The notes: a model not told the origin generated them from the sequence alone. 64,000 nt of DNA from Reinekea blandensis MED297 (GCF_000153185.1 NZ_CH724149.1:386789-450788), one strand, 5' to 3'. Numbered from the stretch's first letter, positions 1-8,477 are shown. Numbers and translations: made by a program.

Positions 1-705
1 TTCCTCGCCAAAGTACCGCAAAAGCGTAATGATGAGAGTGGCAATCTGTTTGCAGCGCTGACTCGCGCAAAAGATGAAGACGGCAACAACTTCAGTGATC
101 AGGAAATTGCCGATCATATGATTTTCTTATTGATGGCGGCGCAGGATACCACCAGCAGCGCGCTGACCAGCCTGTTTTATATGTTGGCTGAACATCCGCA
201 ATGGCAGGAACGTCTGCGCGAAGAGTATCAGGCCATCTCCGAGTTCACCTATGAAAGCCTTGAGCAAATGCCGCAGACCTCCTGGGTGTTTAAAGAGGTT
301 TTACGGATGTGCACACCCGGTGCCGTTATTCCCCGCCGATCACTGCGGGAAGTGGAGTACAACGGGTATCGCATTCCCGCGGATACGATTGTCTCTGTGT
401 CGCCGATTCACAATCACTACCTGCCGGAATACTGGACGTCCCCTGACACCTTTGACCCGGAACGATTTTCACCGGAACGCGCCGAAGATAAGCAACACCC
501 TTATCTGTTTGCCCCGTTCAGTGGTGGTGTCCATAAATGCATTGGTCTGCACTTTGCCGAAATGGAAATTAAAGTGATCCTTTTTCATTTGCTGCAGCGT
601 TTTCAGATCAGTCGGGATGAGAGTGAAAAAGTGAACTGGCAGAAAGCGCCGGTCTGGCAACCGAAGGGCGGGCTCACCGTTCAGTTAACTCCGTTAACAG
701 AATAA
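1..705 (+). CDS. Cytochrome P450, C-terminal part (cut by window edge)
   Basis: The reading frame is open from the first base, so the gene begins outside the window. It encodes the C-terminal half of a P450 monooxygenase, a heme-thiolate enzyme inserting oxygen into an organic substrate using electrons from a redox partner. Visible motifs in order are the I-helix oxygen-activation motif AAQDTT, the K-helix ExxR motif (KEVLR), the meander region with DPERFSPER, and the heme-binding loop FSGGVHKCIG, whose Cys is the axial ligand. The end is normal and the stop lies 15 bases before a Nudix gene, so the two may be co-transcribed. No ferredoxin partner is seen in the window, and substrate cannot be deduced. 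Family assignment is firm; subfamily is not attempted. Confidence 0.95.
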   Translation, partial: FLAKVPQKRNDESGNLFAALTRAKDEDGNNFSDQEIADHMIFLLMAAQDTTSSALTSLFYMLAEHPQWQERLREEYQAISEFTYESLEQMPQTSWVFKEVLRMCTPGAVIPRRSLREVEYNGYRIPADTIVSVSPIHNHYLPEYWTSPDTFDPERFSPERAEDKQHPYLFAPFSGGVHKCIGLHFAEMEIKVILFHLLQRFQISRDESEKVNWQKAPVWQPKGGLTVQLTPLTE

Positions 706-720
706 GGAACAGCCTGATTT

Positions 721-1191
721 ATGTTGCGATTTACCGAAGGTGATAACCGACTGAACATTCGCAGTGTCTCCCTTGTGATTCAGGATGGCTGCCTTCTGGT
801 ACATCGCGACGCCAGCGAAGACTTCTGGTCTTTGCCTGGCGGGCGCGTTGAGTTTTTTGAATCATCACAAGAGACCGTCGTCCGCGAGATGCAAGAAGAA
901 CTGGGATGGTCTGCCACGGCCGGCGGGTTGCAGTTTTATGTTGAGAACTTTTTTCAATACAACCACCGCCGGTATCACGAGATTTCAACCTACTACCCAC
1001 TGACTCTGGATCCACAACCCGACGTAAAGCCCAGTCAGCCGTTCAACGGAATTGAAACCGATTGCGACTTGGTGTTTATGTGGGTCCCAATTGAAGACCT
1101 GCCGTCGTTACACCTGCTGCCGGCCTTTTTGAAAGATCGCCTGCAACGGCCACTTGATGGCACCGAGTATCTGGTTGTGAACGAGCTATGA
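721..1191 (+). CDS. Nudix hydrolase
   Basis: A 156-residue protein with a complete Nudix box at residues 41-63: G, five residues, E47, seven residues, R55-E56, then EE59-60 and G62. Nudix enzymes hydrolyse nucleoside diphosphates linked to another moiety, using these glutamates to bind Mg2+. The N-terminal beta strands (NIRSVSLVIQDGCLLVHR) are typical of short housekeeping or MutT-like members. It follows the P450 stop by 15 bases with AAGGA upstream, which suggests one transcript. The substrate cannot be predicted. Confidence 0.93.
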   Translation: MLRFTEGDNRLNIRSVSLVIQDGCLLVHRDASEDFWSLPGGRVEFFESSQETVVREMQEELGWSATAGGLQFYVENFFQYNHRRYHEISTYYPLTLDPQPDVKPSQPFNGIETDCDLVFMWVPIEDLPSLHLLPAFLKDRLQRPLDGTEYLVVNEL

Positions 1192-1326
1192 GTCCAAACA
1201 GATAACCTGATTTTCGTCTGTAGCGCTGGGCGGTCGTTTAAAAGGCTATCGAAAGAATGAACAGGCTGGTCAAACGCAAAGAAACCGTTATGCTCTGTTC
1301 CACTTTGTTACTTCGCAGATAACCCC

Positions 1327-2157
1327 ATGTTAAAGCCCGCCTTGCTGTATCCGATCGTACTCACCCTGATGCTCAGCGCCTGTCAGTTTGAACTATCAGC
1401 CCCGTCGGCATCGGAACGTCCTGACAACACCCCAACTCGTTACGCTCCGGAACCCGGCATCACCTGGCATTGGCAACTGAACGGCACCCTGAACACTGAC
1501 TACGATGTCGACCTCTACGACGTCGATCTGTTTGATACGCCAAAATCCACCATTGCCGCGCTGCAGGCTGAAGGTATTGCTGTCATCTGTTATTTTTCAG
1601 CCGGCAGTTATGAGCACTGGCGCTCGGATGCCAGTGACTTTCCGGCTGAGGCGCTTGGCTTGAACATGGATGGCTGGGCCGATGAACGATGGCTCGATGT
1701 CCGGTCGGCCAGGGTCCGGGCCATTATGGTTGAACGCTTAAAGCTGGCGCAGGAAAAAGGCTGCGATGGCGTCGAGCCGGACAATGTCGATGGCTTTGAT
1801 AACGCCACCGGTTTTCCGCTGATGGCAAGCGATCAACTCAGCTACAACCGGTTTTTGGCGGCACAGGCGCATACTCTTGATCTGGCCATCGGCCTGAAGA
1901 ACGACCTTGGCCAGATAGAACAGCTGGTGGACACTTTTGACTTTGCCGTCAATGAAGAATGTTTTGAGTACAACGAGTGTGATTCATTAAAACCCTTTAT
2001 CCAAGCCGGAAAGGCCGTACTGAATGCGGAATACAGTGCGTACTTATACACCAGCGAGTATGGTCGTACTCAGCTGTGTAATCAGGCTCGGGAGTTGCGG
2101 TTCAGCACGCTGATTCTGCCGCTCGATCTGGATGACAGTCTTCGTTTTGACTGCTGA
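1327..2157 (+). CDS. GH114-type glycosidase-like lipoprotein
   Basis: A 276-residue protein beginning with a lipoprotein signal peptide; the lipobox LSAC places the modified Cys near residue 19, so it should sit on a membrane facing the periplasm or surface. The mature part matches the endo-alpha-1,4-polygalactosaminidase (GH114, TIM-barrel) pattern: an N-terminal TWHWQLNG strand, VICYFSAGSYEHWRSD, the conserved WLDVRSARVRAIMVERL helix, GCDGVEPDNVDGF with acidic candidate catalytic residues, and the later NEECFEYNEC segment. Such proteins degrade galactosamine-rich exopolysaccharide in known members; the substrate here is inferred only. It stands alone between the Nudix gene and a convergent DUF1223 gene. 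Confidence 0.88.
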   Translation: MLKPALLYPIVLTLMLSACQFELSAPSASERPDNTPTRYAPEPGITWHWQLNGTLNTDYDVDLYDVDLFDTPKSTIAALQAEGIAVICYFSAGSYEHWRSDASDFPAEALGLNMDGWADERWLDVRSARVRAIMVERLKLAQEKGCDGVEPDNVDGFDNATGFPLMASDQLSYNRFLAAQAHTLDLAIGLKNDLGQIEQLVDTFDFAVNEECFEYNECDSLKPFIQAGKAVLNAEYSAYLYTSEYGRTQLCNQARELRFSTLILPLDLDDSLRFDC

Positions 2158-2166
2158 GCTAACAGC

Positions 2167-2892
2167 TCAAGGCAGATAGCCACCGGTGGCCTGCACAATG
2201 GCCACCTTGTCCGGCTCCGACACCCAGAAGGCAACGGCGGTTTTATCTCCGGTTGGTAATGTTGTCAGATCGGGCATCGTCAGTTCCCAGGGTGGTTCAC
2301 CGACAGCCTGCTGCCAGTGCAAAACCACAAAATCGTGGGTCAAGGTTTTACCCCGGTTCTCACCATTGCCAATGCGGTTACTTAACCCCATGCCTAAAAC
2401 GGCCACATGAAAGTTCATGGTCATTTCCGTTGGAAAGGTGGCTCGAATCTGTCCGTCTGTGGACAGCTCAACACTCAGCTTGCCCGGCGATTCAGTATCC
2501 CGCGGCCATTCTCGTTGCCCTGAAAACCAGGCTCGCCATTCACGACTGTTAATAAGAATGCCCGGAGTGTAAACCTGCGACAGCCGTTTCGTTTCAGCAT
2601 AAGCCTGCTGGCGCCCGGTATACCGGGTGTGGCTGAACGGGTCTTGCCAGCCGAGCCAGTTCCAATAGTCGACATGAAACGCCAGCGGCAGAATACCGCG
2701 GAACAGCTCAGGGTGATCCCGGTAGCCGCTGAGCCAGCGATCCGCCGGCGGACAACTGCTGCAACCCTCCGAAGTGTAGAGCTCAATCACCTGAGTTTTT
2801 TCGACCGAACTTTCAAAGATATGGCGTTCTTCGCCAAGCGTCTTCATGGCGGTACAAAGGAGCCAAACAGTGAGTAAGGTCAGGCGTCGCAT
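2167..2892 (-). CDS. DUF1223 secreted thioredoxin-fold protein
   Basis: The protein carries the DUF1223 signature ELYTSEGCSSCPPADRWL just after a signal peptide (MRRLTLLTVWLLC). The CSSC pair lies in a thioredoxin-like fold, but no function is established for the family. I chose the ATG at 2892 because GGGGGG lies five bases upstream and it puts the signal peptide at the N-terminus; a longer reading frame to 2943 would add a non-secretory extension. The middle contains the family-typical LAFHVDYWNWLGWQDPF and YTPGILINSREWR segments. It converges on the GH114-like gene with a gap of about ten bases. Confidence 0.88.
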   Translation of the reverse strand: MRRLTLLTVWLLCTAMKTLGEERHIFESSVEKTQVIELYTSEGCSSCPPADRWLSGYRDHPELFRGILPLAFHVDYWNWLGWQDPFSHTRYTGRQQAYAETKRLSQVYTPGILINSREWRAWFSGQREWPRDTESPGKLSVELSTDGQIRATFPTEMTMNFHVAVLGMGLSNRIGNGENRGKTLTHDFVVLHWQQAVGEPPWELTMPDLTTLPTGDKTAVAFWVSEPDKVAIVQATGGYLP

Positions 2893-2974
2893 GGCATCCC
2901 CCCGGAGTATTTGTCTCAATGTAAGACATTCTCCAGGGGGCAAAGTTCATATTTGAACAAGCCATTCAATATCT

Positions 2975-2993
2975 TTAAATGAGAATCATTTTT
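2975..2993 (+). promoter_or_regulatory. Fur box
   Basis: TTAAATGAGAATCATTTTT matches the Fur 19-mer (GATAATGATAATCATTATC) closely around the core TGAGAATCATT. It sits about 60 bases before the start of a siderophore-interacting protein, the expected place for iron repression. Called from the sequence by eye. Confidence 0.75.
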
Positions 2994-3049
2994 GTTTGAT
3001 GAGGCTCAATGCTATGCTGTGCCTGAATTTACTGAATGGGAGTTCTGCA

Positions 3050-3838
3050 ATGAAACGGAAATTTCGACAGTTGACCGTTAACGACAGTCAGCGCTTGACA
3101 CCCAACATGCAGCGCCTCTGGCTCAGTGGCGACAGCCTGGCTGACTTTCCCATGGACGCCGACGGCGCATATATCAAGTTACTGTTTGATAACGCTGGCA
3201 ACGCCATTGCGGATGAACAACAAATTGAGACGTTGGACGGTCGGCCGGTAATGCGGACCTATACCGTACGGTCGTTTGATCCGGTGAATCGACAGATTGT
3301 TGTCGATTTTGTGCGTCATCAACACGACGGTAAAACCGGTCCGGCGTCGGCTTGGGCCGATCGCGTTCAGCCGGGTGATGCCATCCTCATTGGTGGGCCG
3401 GGCCCGGCTAAGCGCCTGCAGACCGATGCCGACTGGGTATTTCTGGCCGCCGATATGACGGCGTTGCCAGCGCTGAGTGCCAACCTTGAACAGCTGGGCG
3501 AGCAGGCGACCGGTCTTGCCGTCATCGAAGTGATCAGCGAAAAAGACGTTCAGCCGCTGAATAAACCAGATGGTGTTGAACTGCATTGGGTGATTAACCC
3601 GGAGCCCGGAACACCCAACACTGTATTGGCGGATGCTGTTCGTCGGCAGTCATGGCGCAGTGGGCAGGTATCGGCTTGGGCCGCGTGTGAGTTTTCCAAC
3701 ATGCGTGCGATCCGCCAGTATTTTAAACAGGAACGTGACGTTGCTCGGGACTACCTGTACGTCAGCAGTTACTGGAAAATGGGGAACTCCGAAGAAGAAC
3801 ATAAGGTAGTGAAGCGCGAAGATGCGGAGACGGCCTGA
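3050..3838 (+). CDS. Siderophore-interacting protein (FAD/NAD(P)H ferric reductase)
   Basis: A 262-residue cytosolic flavoprotein of the ViuB/YqjH (SIP) family, which reduces ferric siderophores to release iron. The N-terminal FAD barrel holds the family motif RTYTVRSFDP followed by VDFVRH and GPASAWADRVQPGD; the C-terminal half has the NAD(P)H-binding part, with the conserved end WAACEFSNMRAIRQYFKQE and VSSYWKMGNSEEEH. The ATG at 3050 is preferred over an upstream TTG at 2996 because GGGAG lies eight bases before it and the extra residues have no family counterpart. A Fur box lies upstream, so iron-limited expression is likely. No siderophore synthesis genes lie in the window. Confidence 0.93.
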   Translation: MKRKFRQLTVNDSQRLTPNMQRLWLSGDSLADFPMDADGAYIKLLFDNAGNAIADEQQIETLDGRPVMRTYTVRSFDPVNRQIVVDFVRHQHDGKTGPASAWADRVQPGDAILIGGPGPAKRLQTDADWVFLAADMTALPALSANLEQLGEQATGLAVIEVISEKDVQPLNKPDGVELHWVINPEPGTPNTVLADAVRRQSWRSGQVSAWAACEFSNMRAIRQYFKQERDVARDYLYVSSYWKMGNSEEEHKVVKREDAETA

Positions 3839-4029
3839 GGGCCGTATGCAGAATGAATTTTTGCTCCGTCGTTTGAGGTTGTTTCGAGAGACCGGATTTG
3901 TTCAGCCTAACCGTGATGGATTACGCTTTAAAAAAGGAGCAAACTGCGCGGAGCAAGTTTCTCTTTCTCTTAGCCACATCACCGAGTAACCTCAGGAAAC
4001 GGCTGCGAAGTGAGATACTCGGAGGGCGC

Positions 4030-4476
4030 GTGCAATATATCGAAATCAAAAGCAGTCTGGTTCCTTTAGATTTACTGTTAGAGGCAGACCCTTCAGAAGC
4101 CAGTATTTCCAAATATCTGACTGATTCTTGGTGTTTCGCGGCTATGGCCAGTGAACGTGTTGTTGCAGCCTGCTTGGTGAAAGCACTCAGCAACGATGTT
4201 GCAGAAATTTTTAATATATCGGTTTATCCTGAGTTCCAAGGTCAGGGCGTCGGCTCCGAACTGCTAAAAACAGTTGTGTCTCAATTGCCAGCTAAAGGCA
4301 TAAAACGGGTTGAACTCGGTACCGGTACATTTGGCTACCAACTGACGTTTTATCAGCGACTTGGCTTTCGGGTTGACTCGATCGTCAAAGACTATTTCTT
4401 GCGGAATTATCCTGACCCAATCTTTGAAAACGGTATTCAGCATAAAGACATGCTGAGATTATCACTGCAACTTTAG
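4030..4476 (+). CDS. GNAT-family N-acetyltransferase
   Basis: The frame contains the acetyl-CoA binding motif A of GNAT enzymes: VYPEFQGQGVGSELL (Q/RxxGxG/A form), followed by a typical YQRLGFR C-terminal segment. I use the GTG at 4030, giving 148 residues, because GGAGG lies four bases upstream and the length fits a single GNAT domain; the frame stays open to 3898, but those residues are basic and unlike the family. The acceptor substrate is unknown. The upstream 190 bases hold no other recognisable gene. Confidence 0.82.
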   Translation: MQYIEIKSSLVPLDLLLEADPSEASISKYLTDSWCFAAMASERVVAACLVKALSNDVAEIFNISVYPEFQGQGVGSELLKTVVSQLPAKGIKRVELGTGTFGYQLTFYQRLGFRVDSIVKDYFLRNYPDPIFENGIQHKDMLRLSLQL

Positions 4477-4589
4477 TGTGCCTTTAGCCATGTGCATGAA
4501 AGGGATTCCTTTAAAAACGTACCGTCGCGTTGGGTGTGGCAAGAGTGGTAGCATGCGCTCATTGTCGCGGGCGATAACCCTATAAGTTT

Positions 4590-4874
4590 ATGAGTTTAGA
4601 TGTTCACCAGCTAATGGATGGCAAGGCGAAAGATCACCTTCTGTCCATCAACAGTTCCGAGTATGTTGAACTACTTCCGGCTATCGAATTGTTTCGAGCA
4701 AAGACGGGTTTGTTCATTGATCAGTACGGCGATCTGAAGTTAAGTTCAGGCGTCAGTTCATTGGTTGAATCGCTCGAAGCAACGAGTACGGGCAATCAGA
4801 ATTATCGGTCGTTGATCCGGGTTCTCAGGGCGTCAGAGGAAGAAGGCTATGGCATCATTTTCCTGGGTGACTGA
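4590..4874 (+). CDS. Hypothetical protein, 94 residues
   Basis: An isolated small frame with a start at ATG 4590 and no clear ribosome-binding site. The product is soluble, slightly acidic and rich in Leu and Ser, with a helical pattern and no cysteine cluster, signal peptide or membrane segment. I do not recognise a family. It converges on nirD, 158 bases away. It may be real because the composition is protein-like throughout, but this rests on appearance only. Confidence 0.45.
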   Translation: MSLDVHQLMDGKAKDHLLSINSSEYVELLPAIELFRAKTGLFIDQYGDLKLSSGVSSLVESLEATSTGNQNYRSLIRVLRASEEEGYGIIFLGD

Positions 4875-5032
4875 CCCATTCCCCAAGCAGACAAAAGTCA
4901 GCTGACTTTGATTCTTGGTTAAGCTGATGAGCTAAGGGGTTGAGCTGATGGCCGATTGAATCAGCGCATCAGCTTGGCCAGTTATGATCTTGTCAGCGAG
5001 ATTAATTTGGCGCACGGTGGCAATAGCTTTGC

Positions 5033-5380
5033 TTACACCGCAAACTGAATCCAAACCTCGCCCGATTCCAGACGGCACGGCCAGACGTTCAATCGGGCGT
5101 CGGCGTCTTCCAGGCATTGACCGCTAATCAGGCTGTAATGTTGCTTGTAGAGCGGCGAGGCGACGCACAGTTCACCTTGCTGTGTACCGACAATGCCGCG
5201 TGCAATCACATTGGCGTCACAGAGTGGATCGTAGTGATCCACTGCGTAAATCTGTGGCTCATGATCTGGCAGATAAAACAGCGCTATCGACTGTCCCTGT
5301 ACTTTAATGGCAACACCGGAGTACTCAAACAGGTCCGATTGAGTGCAGACAGCTTGCCAGCTTTGTTGTGCAACGGTCAT
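5033..5380 (-). CDS. nirD: Nitrite reductase (NAD(P)H) small subunit
   Basis: A 115-residue NirD, the Rieske-fold small subunit of assimilatory or cytoplasmic nitrite reductase. It aligns with family features at IYAVDHYDPLCDANVIARGIVG and VASPLYKQHYSLISGQCLED. As in enterobacterial NirD, the full Cys-His Rieske ligand set is not present, so it probably does not hold a 2Fe-2S cluster. It starts 19 bases after nirB with GGAG upstream, so it is the second gene of the nirBD operon and shares the attenuated leader upstream of nirB. Confidence 0.95.
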   Translation of the reverse strand: MTVAQQSWQAVCTQSDLFEYSGVAIKVQGQSIALFYLPDHEPQIYAVDHYDPLCDANVIARGIVGTQQGELCVASPLYKQHYSLISGQCLEDADARLNVWPCRLESGEVWIQFAV

Positions 5381-5399
5381 AACAGTTCTCCTTGATGCG

Positions 5400-7937
5400 T
5401 CAGTCGGTGCTGACGGCGTGAATCAGATGTTGGCGTTCATCGGCGTTAGCCGGTCGGCGCTGACCGCGTTCATTGACAAAAACGATTGAGTCGTCAGGCT
5501 CAGCCGCATTCACAAACGTACGGAACCGTTTGAGCTTCTCCGGGTTGTCGAGTGTTGCGGCCCATTCGCACTGATAGGTGCTGATCAGGTGCTGCATCTG
5601 CGCTTCCAGTTCGGCGTTGATGCCGAGGTGATCATTGATGATGACATCACGCAGGTAATCCAATCCGCCATCGAGGTTTTCCAGCCAGCGGGCGGTACGT
5701 TGCAAGCGATCACCGGTACGAATGTAAAACATGAAGATTCGGTCGATGTAGCGGATCAGGGTTTCATCGTCGAGGTCGGTGGCAAACAAGTCGGCATGGC
5801 GCGGTTTCATGCCACCGTTGCCACAAACATAGAGATTCCAGCCGTTCTCAGTCGCAATGACGCCAAAGTCTTTGCTTTGCGCTTCGGCGCATTCACGGGT
5901 ACAGCCGCTGACGGCAAATTTGACTTTGTGAGGTGCACGAATGCCCTTGTAACGATGCTCAATCTGGATAGCCATACCGACCGAATCCTGCACGCCGTAG
6001 CGGCACCAGGTGCTGCCGACGCAGCTTTTTACCGTACGTACCGACTTGCCATAAGCCTGACCGGTTTCAAAACCGGCGTCGCGAAGCCGCTCCCAGATGA
6101 TCGGCAACTCGTGCAGTTGCGCCCCAAATAAGTCAATCCGCTGGCCACCGGTAATCTTGGTGTAGAGGTTAAAGTCTTTGGCAATTTCACCAATGCAGAT
6201 CAGCCCTTCGGGTGTGATTTCGCCGCCGGCAATTCTGGGCACCACCGAGTAGGTGCCGTTCTTTTGCATGTTCGCGAGAAAGGCATCGTTGGTGTCTTGC
6301 AGTGGCATGTGTTCCTTATCCAGAACATGCTCATTCCACAGCGATGCGAGTATGCCACCAACCGTTGGTTTGCAGATGTCGCAACCTAACCCTTCACCAT
6401 GTTCAGCCAGCAGTTCGCGGAAAGTTCTAATCTGTTTGCTTTGAATGATGTGCAACAGTTCGTCACGAGAGTAAGGGAAGTGCTCACACAGATGGTTGTT
6501 GACTTCGATGCCCTGTTTGACCAGTTCTGCGTTGACCGTGTCTTTAATCAATTGTGCGCAGCCGCCGCAACCGGTGGTTGCGTTGGTGGCATCTTTAACA
6601 TCAGCCACGCTGCAGCAACCCGCTTGCACGGCCTGAACAACATCGCCTTTGGTCACATTCAAGCATGAACACAACGTGGCGGTATCGGGCAGGGCGTCAC
6701 CATCCAACGTTGGCGCATCGCCGCTGTCGGGCAGGATAAAGACGGCAGGGTTTTCCGGCAGAGTCATGCCGTTGAGATAATACTGCAGCAGGGTGTCGTA
6801 GCCTTCTTTACTGCCGACAAGAACGGCCCCAAGAAGGTGCTGACCATCTGCGCTAACGACCAGCTTACGATAAACGTTGGCTTGGCCATCCGAGTATTCA
6901 TAAATGACGGCTCCGGCGGTTTGAGCATGCGCATCACCAATGGAGCAAACATCGGTGCCGAGTAACTTCAATTTGGTGGACATGTCGGCCCCGGAAAAGG
7001 GCTGCGACTGACCGCACAGGTGCGCGGCGGCGGCTTCCGCCATACGGTATCCCGGAGCGACAAGACCGAAAATCTGGTTGTTCCAACAGGCGACTTCACC
7101 GATGGCATAGATGTTTGGATCGGACGTCTGACAATCGTTGTTGATTAATACGCCACCGCGTTCGTGACGATCCAGGCCCGCTTGTTCTGCCAACTCATCA
7201 CGTGGACGAATACCGGCTGAGAAAACCACCAGATCGGTTTTTATACTCGGGTGGTCTTTGAAGTTCAGTTGGTAACGATGTGACTCGCCCGGTTCAATGT
7301 TCAGTGTGGCGTGATTCGTCAATACATCAACACCGGTCTCTTCGATAAGACGTTTTAAAAATTCACCGCCTCTTTCATCGACCTGCACCGGCATCAGTCT
7401 CGGTGCAAACTCAACCACTTGCGCTTCTAAACCCAAACTCTTTAGGGCATTAGCCGCTTCAAGTCCGAGCAGGCCACCGCCAATCACGGTACCGACGGTT
7501 GCGGATTTGGCACTGGCGGCAATGCTATCGAGATCGTCCAAGGTGCGGTAGACAAAGCAATGGTCTTGATCGCGTCCTTCAATGGGGGGCACAAACGGGT
7601 AAGAACCAGTCGCCAGTACCAGATGCGTGTAATCGAGCTGCTGGCCTTGATCGGTGGTGACGGTTTGGTTGTCACGATCGATGTCGACAACGCGGGCATT
7701 CGTCAGTGCCTCAATATTATTTTGTTGGTAATCGGCCGCAGAGGTCAAAGCCAGATGTTCGGCGCCTTGTTCAAAGTATTCAGACAGGTGGACGCGGTCA
7801 TAAGCCAGATGAGGCTCTTCCCCGATGAGGGTGATTTGCCATTGGTCGCGTTGGTTGGTGCTCTGTAGTTGTTGAATGAACTGTCGGATAAAGTGGTGGC
7901 CCACCATGCCTTGCCCGATAACCAGTAAGCGATTCAT
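5400..7937 (-). CDS. nirB: Nitrite reductase (NAD(P)H) large subunit
   Basis: An 845-residue NirB that reduces nitrite to ammonium in the cytoplasm. Domains in order: an N-terminal FAD/NAD(P)H oxidoreductase part (VIGQGMVGHHF, GGGLLGLEAANALKSLG), a BFD-like 2Fe-2S domain with CSCLNVTKGDV and CGGC, then the siroheme/4Fe-4S half with SCVGSTWCRYG and GCTRECAEAQSKDFG. Length fits the family (about 840-860). The start at ATG 7937 follows GGGAG. Expression should depend on read-through of the terminator just upstream, probably through the NIT-ANTAR protein encoded at 19265-20533. No assimilatory nitrate reductase gene lies in the window. Confidence 0.97.
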   Translation of the reverse strand: MNRLLVIGQGMVGHHFIRQFIQQLQSTNQRDQWQITLIGEEPHLAYDRVHLSEYFEQGAEHLALTSAADYQQNNIEALTNARVVDIDRDNQTVTTDQGQQLDYTHLVLATGSYPFVPPIEGRDQDHCFVYRTLDDLDSIAASAKSATVGTVIGGGLLGLEAANALKSLGLEAQVVEFAPRLMPVQVDERGGEFLKRLIEETGVDVLTNHATLNIEPGESHRYQLNFKDHPSIKTDLVVFSAGIRPRDELAEQAGLDRHERGGVLINNDCQTSDPNIYAIGEVACWNNQIFGLVAPGYRMAEAAAAHLCGQSQPFSGADMSTKLKLLGTDVCSIGDAHAQTAGAVIYEYSDGQANVYRKLVVSADGQHLLGAVLVGSKEGYDTLLQYYLNGMTLPENPAVFILPDSGDAPTLDGDALPDTATLCSCLNVTKGDVVQAVQAGCCSVADVKDATNATTGCGGCAQLIKDTVNAELVKQGIEVNNHLCEHFPYSRDELLHIIQSKQIRTFRELLAEHGEGLGCDICKPTVGGILASLWNEHVLDKEHMPLQDTNDAFLANMQKNGTYSVVPRIAGGEITPEGLICIGEIAKDFNLYTKITGGQRIDLFGAQLHELPIIWERLRDAGFETGQAYGKSVRTVKSCVGSTWCRYGVQDSVGMAIQIEHRYKGIRAPHKVKFAVSGCTRECAEAQSKDFGVIATENGWNLYVCGNGGMKPRHADLFATDLDDETLIRYIDRIFMFYIRTGDRLQRTARWLENLDGGLDYLRDVIINDHLGINAELEAQMQHLISTYQCEWAATLDNPEKLKRFRTFVNAAEPDDSIVFVNERGQRRPANADERQHLIHAVSTD

Positions 7938-7949
7938 TTTTCTTCTCCC

Positions 7950-7998
7950 AAAAAAAAAGCGCCCGAAAAAGAATCCTGACGGAATCTTTTTCGAGCGC
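7950..7998 (-). terminator. Leader terminator (attenuator) upstream of nirB
   Basis: On the minus strand an 18-base arm starting GCGCTCGAAAAAG (7998-7981) pairs with an arm at 7976-7959 across the loop GTCA, with one mismatch and one G-T pair, followed by nine Ts (7958-7950). It is a strong intrinsic terminator placed inside the leader, only 12 bases before the nirB ATG, so it must act as an attenuator and not as an end-of-gene signal. Its 5' arm overlaps an ANTAR-type hairpin (7991-8008). Confidence 0.9.
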
Positions 7999-8008
7999 CT
8001 TTACTCGA
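7991..8008 (-). promoter_or_regulatory. ANTAR-type antiterminator hairpin, nirB leader
   Basis: On the minus strand TCGAGT (8008-8003), six-base loop AAAGGC (8002-7997), GCTCGA (7996-7991) form six pairs closed by a T-G pair. The loop has A at position 1 and G at position 4, as in known ANTAR targets. Its 3' arm is part of the terminator's 5' arm, so the two folds exclude each other. The nirC-side hairpin at 8478-8491 has the same layout and the same closing T-G pair. Confidence 0.7.
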
Positions 8009-8033
8009 TGTGTCTGTGTTGTAAACGAACTTA

Positions 8034-8051
8034 ATGCACAGCTTGTGCCAT
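8034..8051 (-). promoter_or_regulatory. Possible sigma-54 promoter for nirBD
   Basis: Minus strand TGGCAC, five bases, GTGC keeps the invariant GG-N10-GC spacing but has GTGC in place of TTGC. Transcription would begin near 8024, leaving a short leader with the antiterminator hairpin and terminator but no room for a second hairpin. The segment is also a GCAC/GTGC inverted repeat, so it could be a protein site instead. Confidence 0.4.
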
Positions 8052-8122
8052 GGCCGGTAAAACTGTTTTCTACTGTGCGCCAATCCTATCACGACTGCGA
8101 GTTGTTGCAGCGACGTTACCGC

Positions 8123-8134
8123 GTTCCCGGGAAC
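8123..8134. repeat. Palindrome in nir control region
   Basis: GTTCCCGGGAAC is a perfect 12-base palindrome, about 190 bases upstream of nirB and 260 upstream of the sigma-54 site of the other operon. It may be a regulator site, but it matches no operator I know. The rest of 8140-8380 shows no gene; short frames there lack start signals and family features. Confidence 0.3.
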
Positions 8135-8386
8135 CCAACGCCCTTCATACTTTTTATAGAGGGCTTGGTTCGGGTGGTTGTAAGGGCAACGTACCCACTC
8201 AAAAAAAGTTCTCTTTTGGTGCAGGCGCTGCGGGGGAGGCTCAAAAAAGAGGCATCATGGTTTGGGCTGTTCGATGACGGTGGAACGCTTATTCGAGTTC
8301 GATCCCGGTGTTTTTAGGCTCGCTTTCACCAAAGCGCTGCCGGCTTTGCGCGGGTTTCGGCATGGGTTCATTTTTAAAGTTCGGTT

Positions 8387-8403
8387 TTGGCACACCCATT
8401 GCA
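8387..8403 (+). promoter_or_regulatory. Sigma-54 promoter of the nirC-kinase-cynS operon
   Basis: TTGGCAC-ACCCA-TTGCA matches the sigma-54 consensus YTGGCAC-N5-TTGCA at all key bases, with GG at 8389-8390 and GC at 8401-8402. Transcription should start near 8413-8414, eleven bases before the first leader hairpin. Sigma-54 dependence implies an NtrC-like activator, consistent with nitrogen control. Confidence 0.85.
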
Positions 8404-8424
8404 AAATCGAAATCAGCGTAGGCT

Positions 8425-8446
8425 CACTTTGCAATGGCGCACAGTG
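8425..8446 (+). promoter_or_regulatory. Leader hairpin 1, ANTAR type
   Basis: CACTTTGC (8425-8432) and GCACAGTG (8439-8446) pair at seven of eight positions around the six-base loop AATGGC, which has A at position 1 and G at position 4. It begins just after the predicted sigma-54 start. In characterised ANTAR leaders, the protein dimer contacts two such hairpins; this would be the upstream one. Confidence 0.7.
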
Positions 8447-8477
8447 AATAACATACGCGACTACAAAGTTTTATTCC

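Noticed and set aside
8041-8160. First ANTAR-type hairpin on the nirB side
   Set aside because: The A1/G4 loop ATTGGC before GCACAG at about 8068-8082 resembles the nirC-side loop, but the flanks do not pair; GTAGAA/TTTTAC nearby has only a five-base loop.
8045-8317. Short overlapping frames in the nir control region
   Set aside because: No ribosome-binding sites or family features; they overlap a promoter and leader signals.
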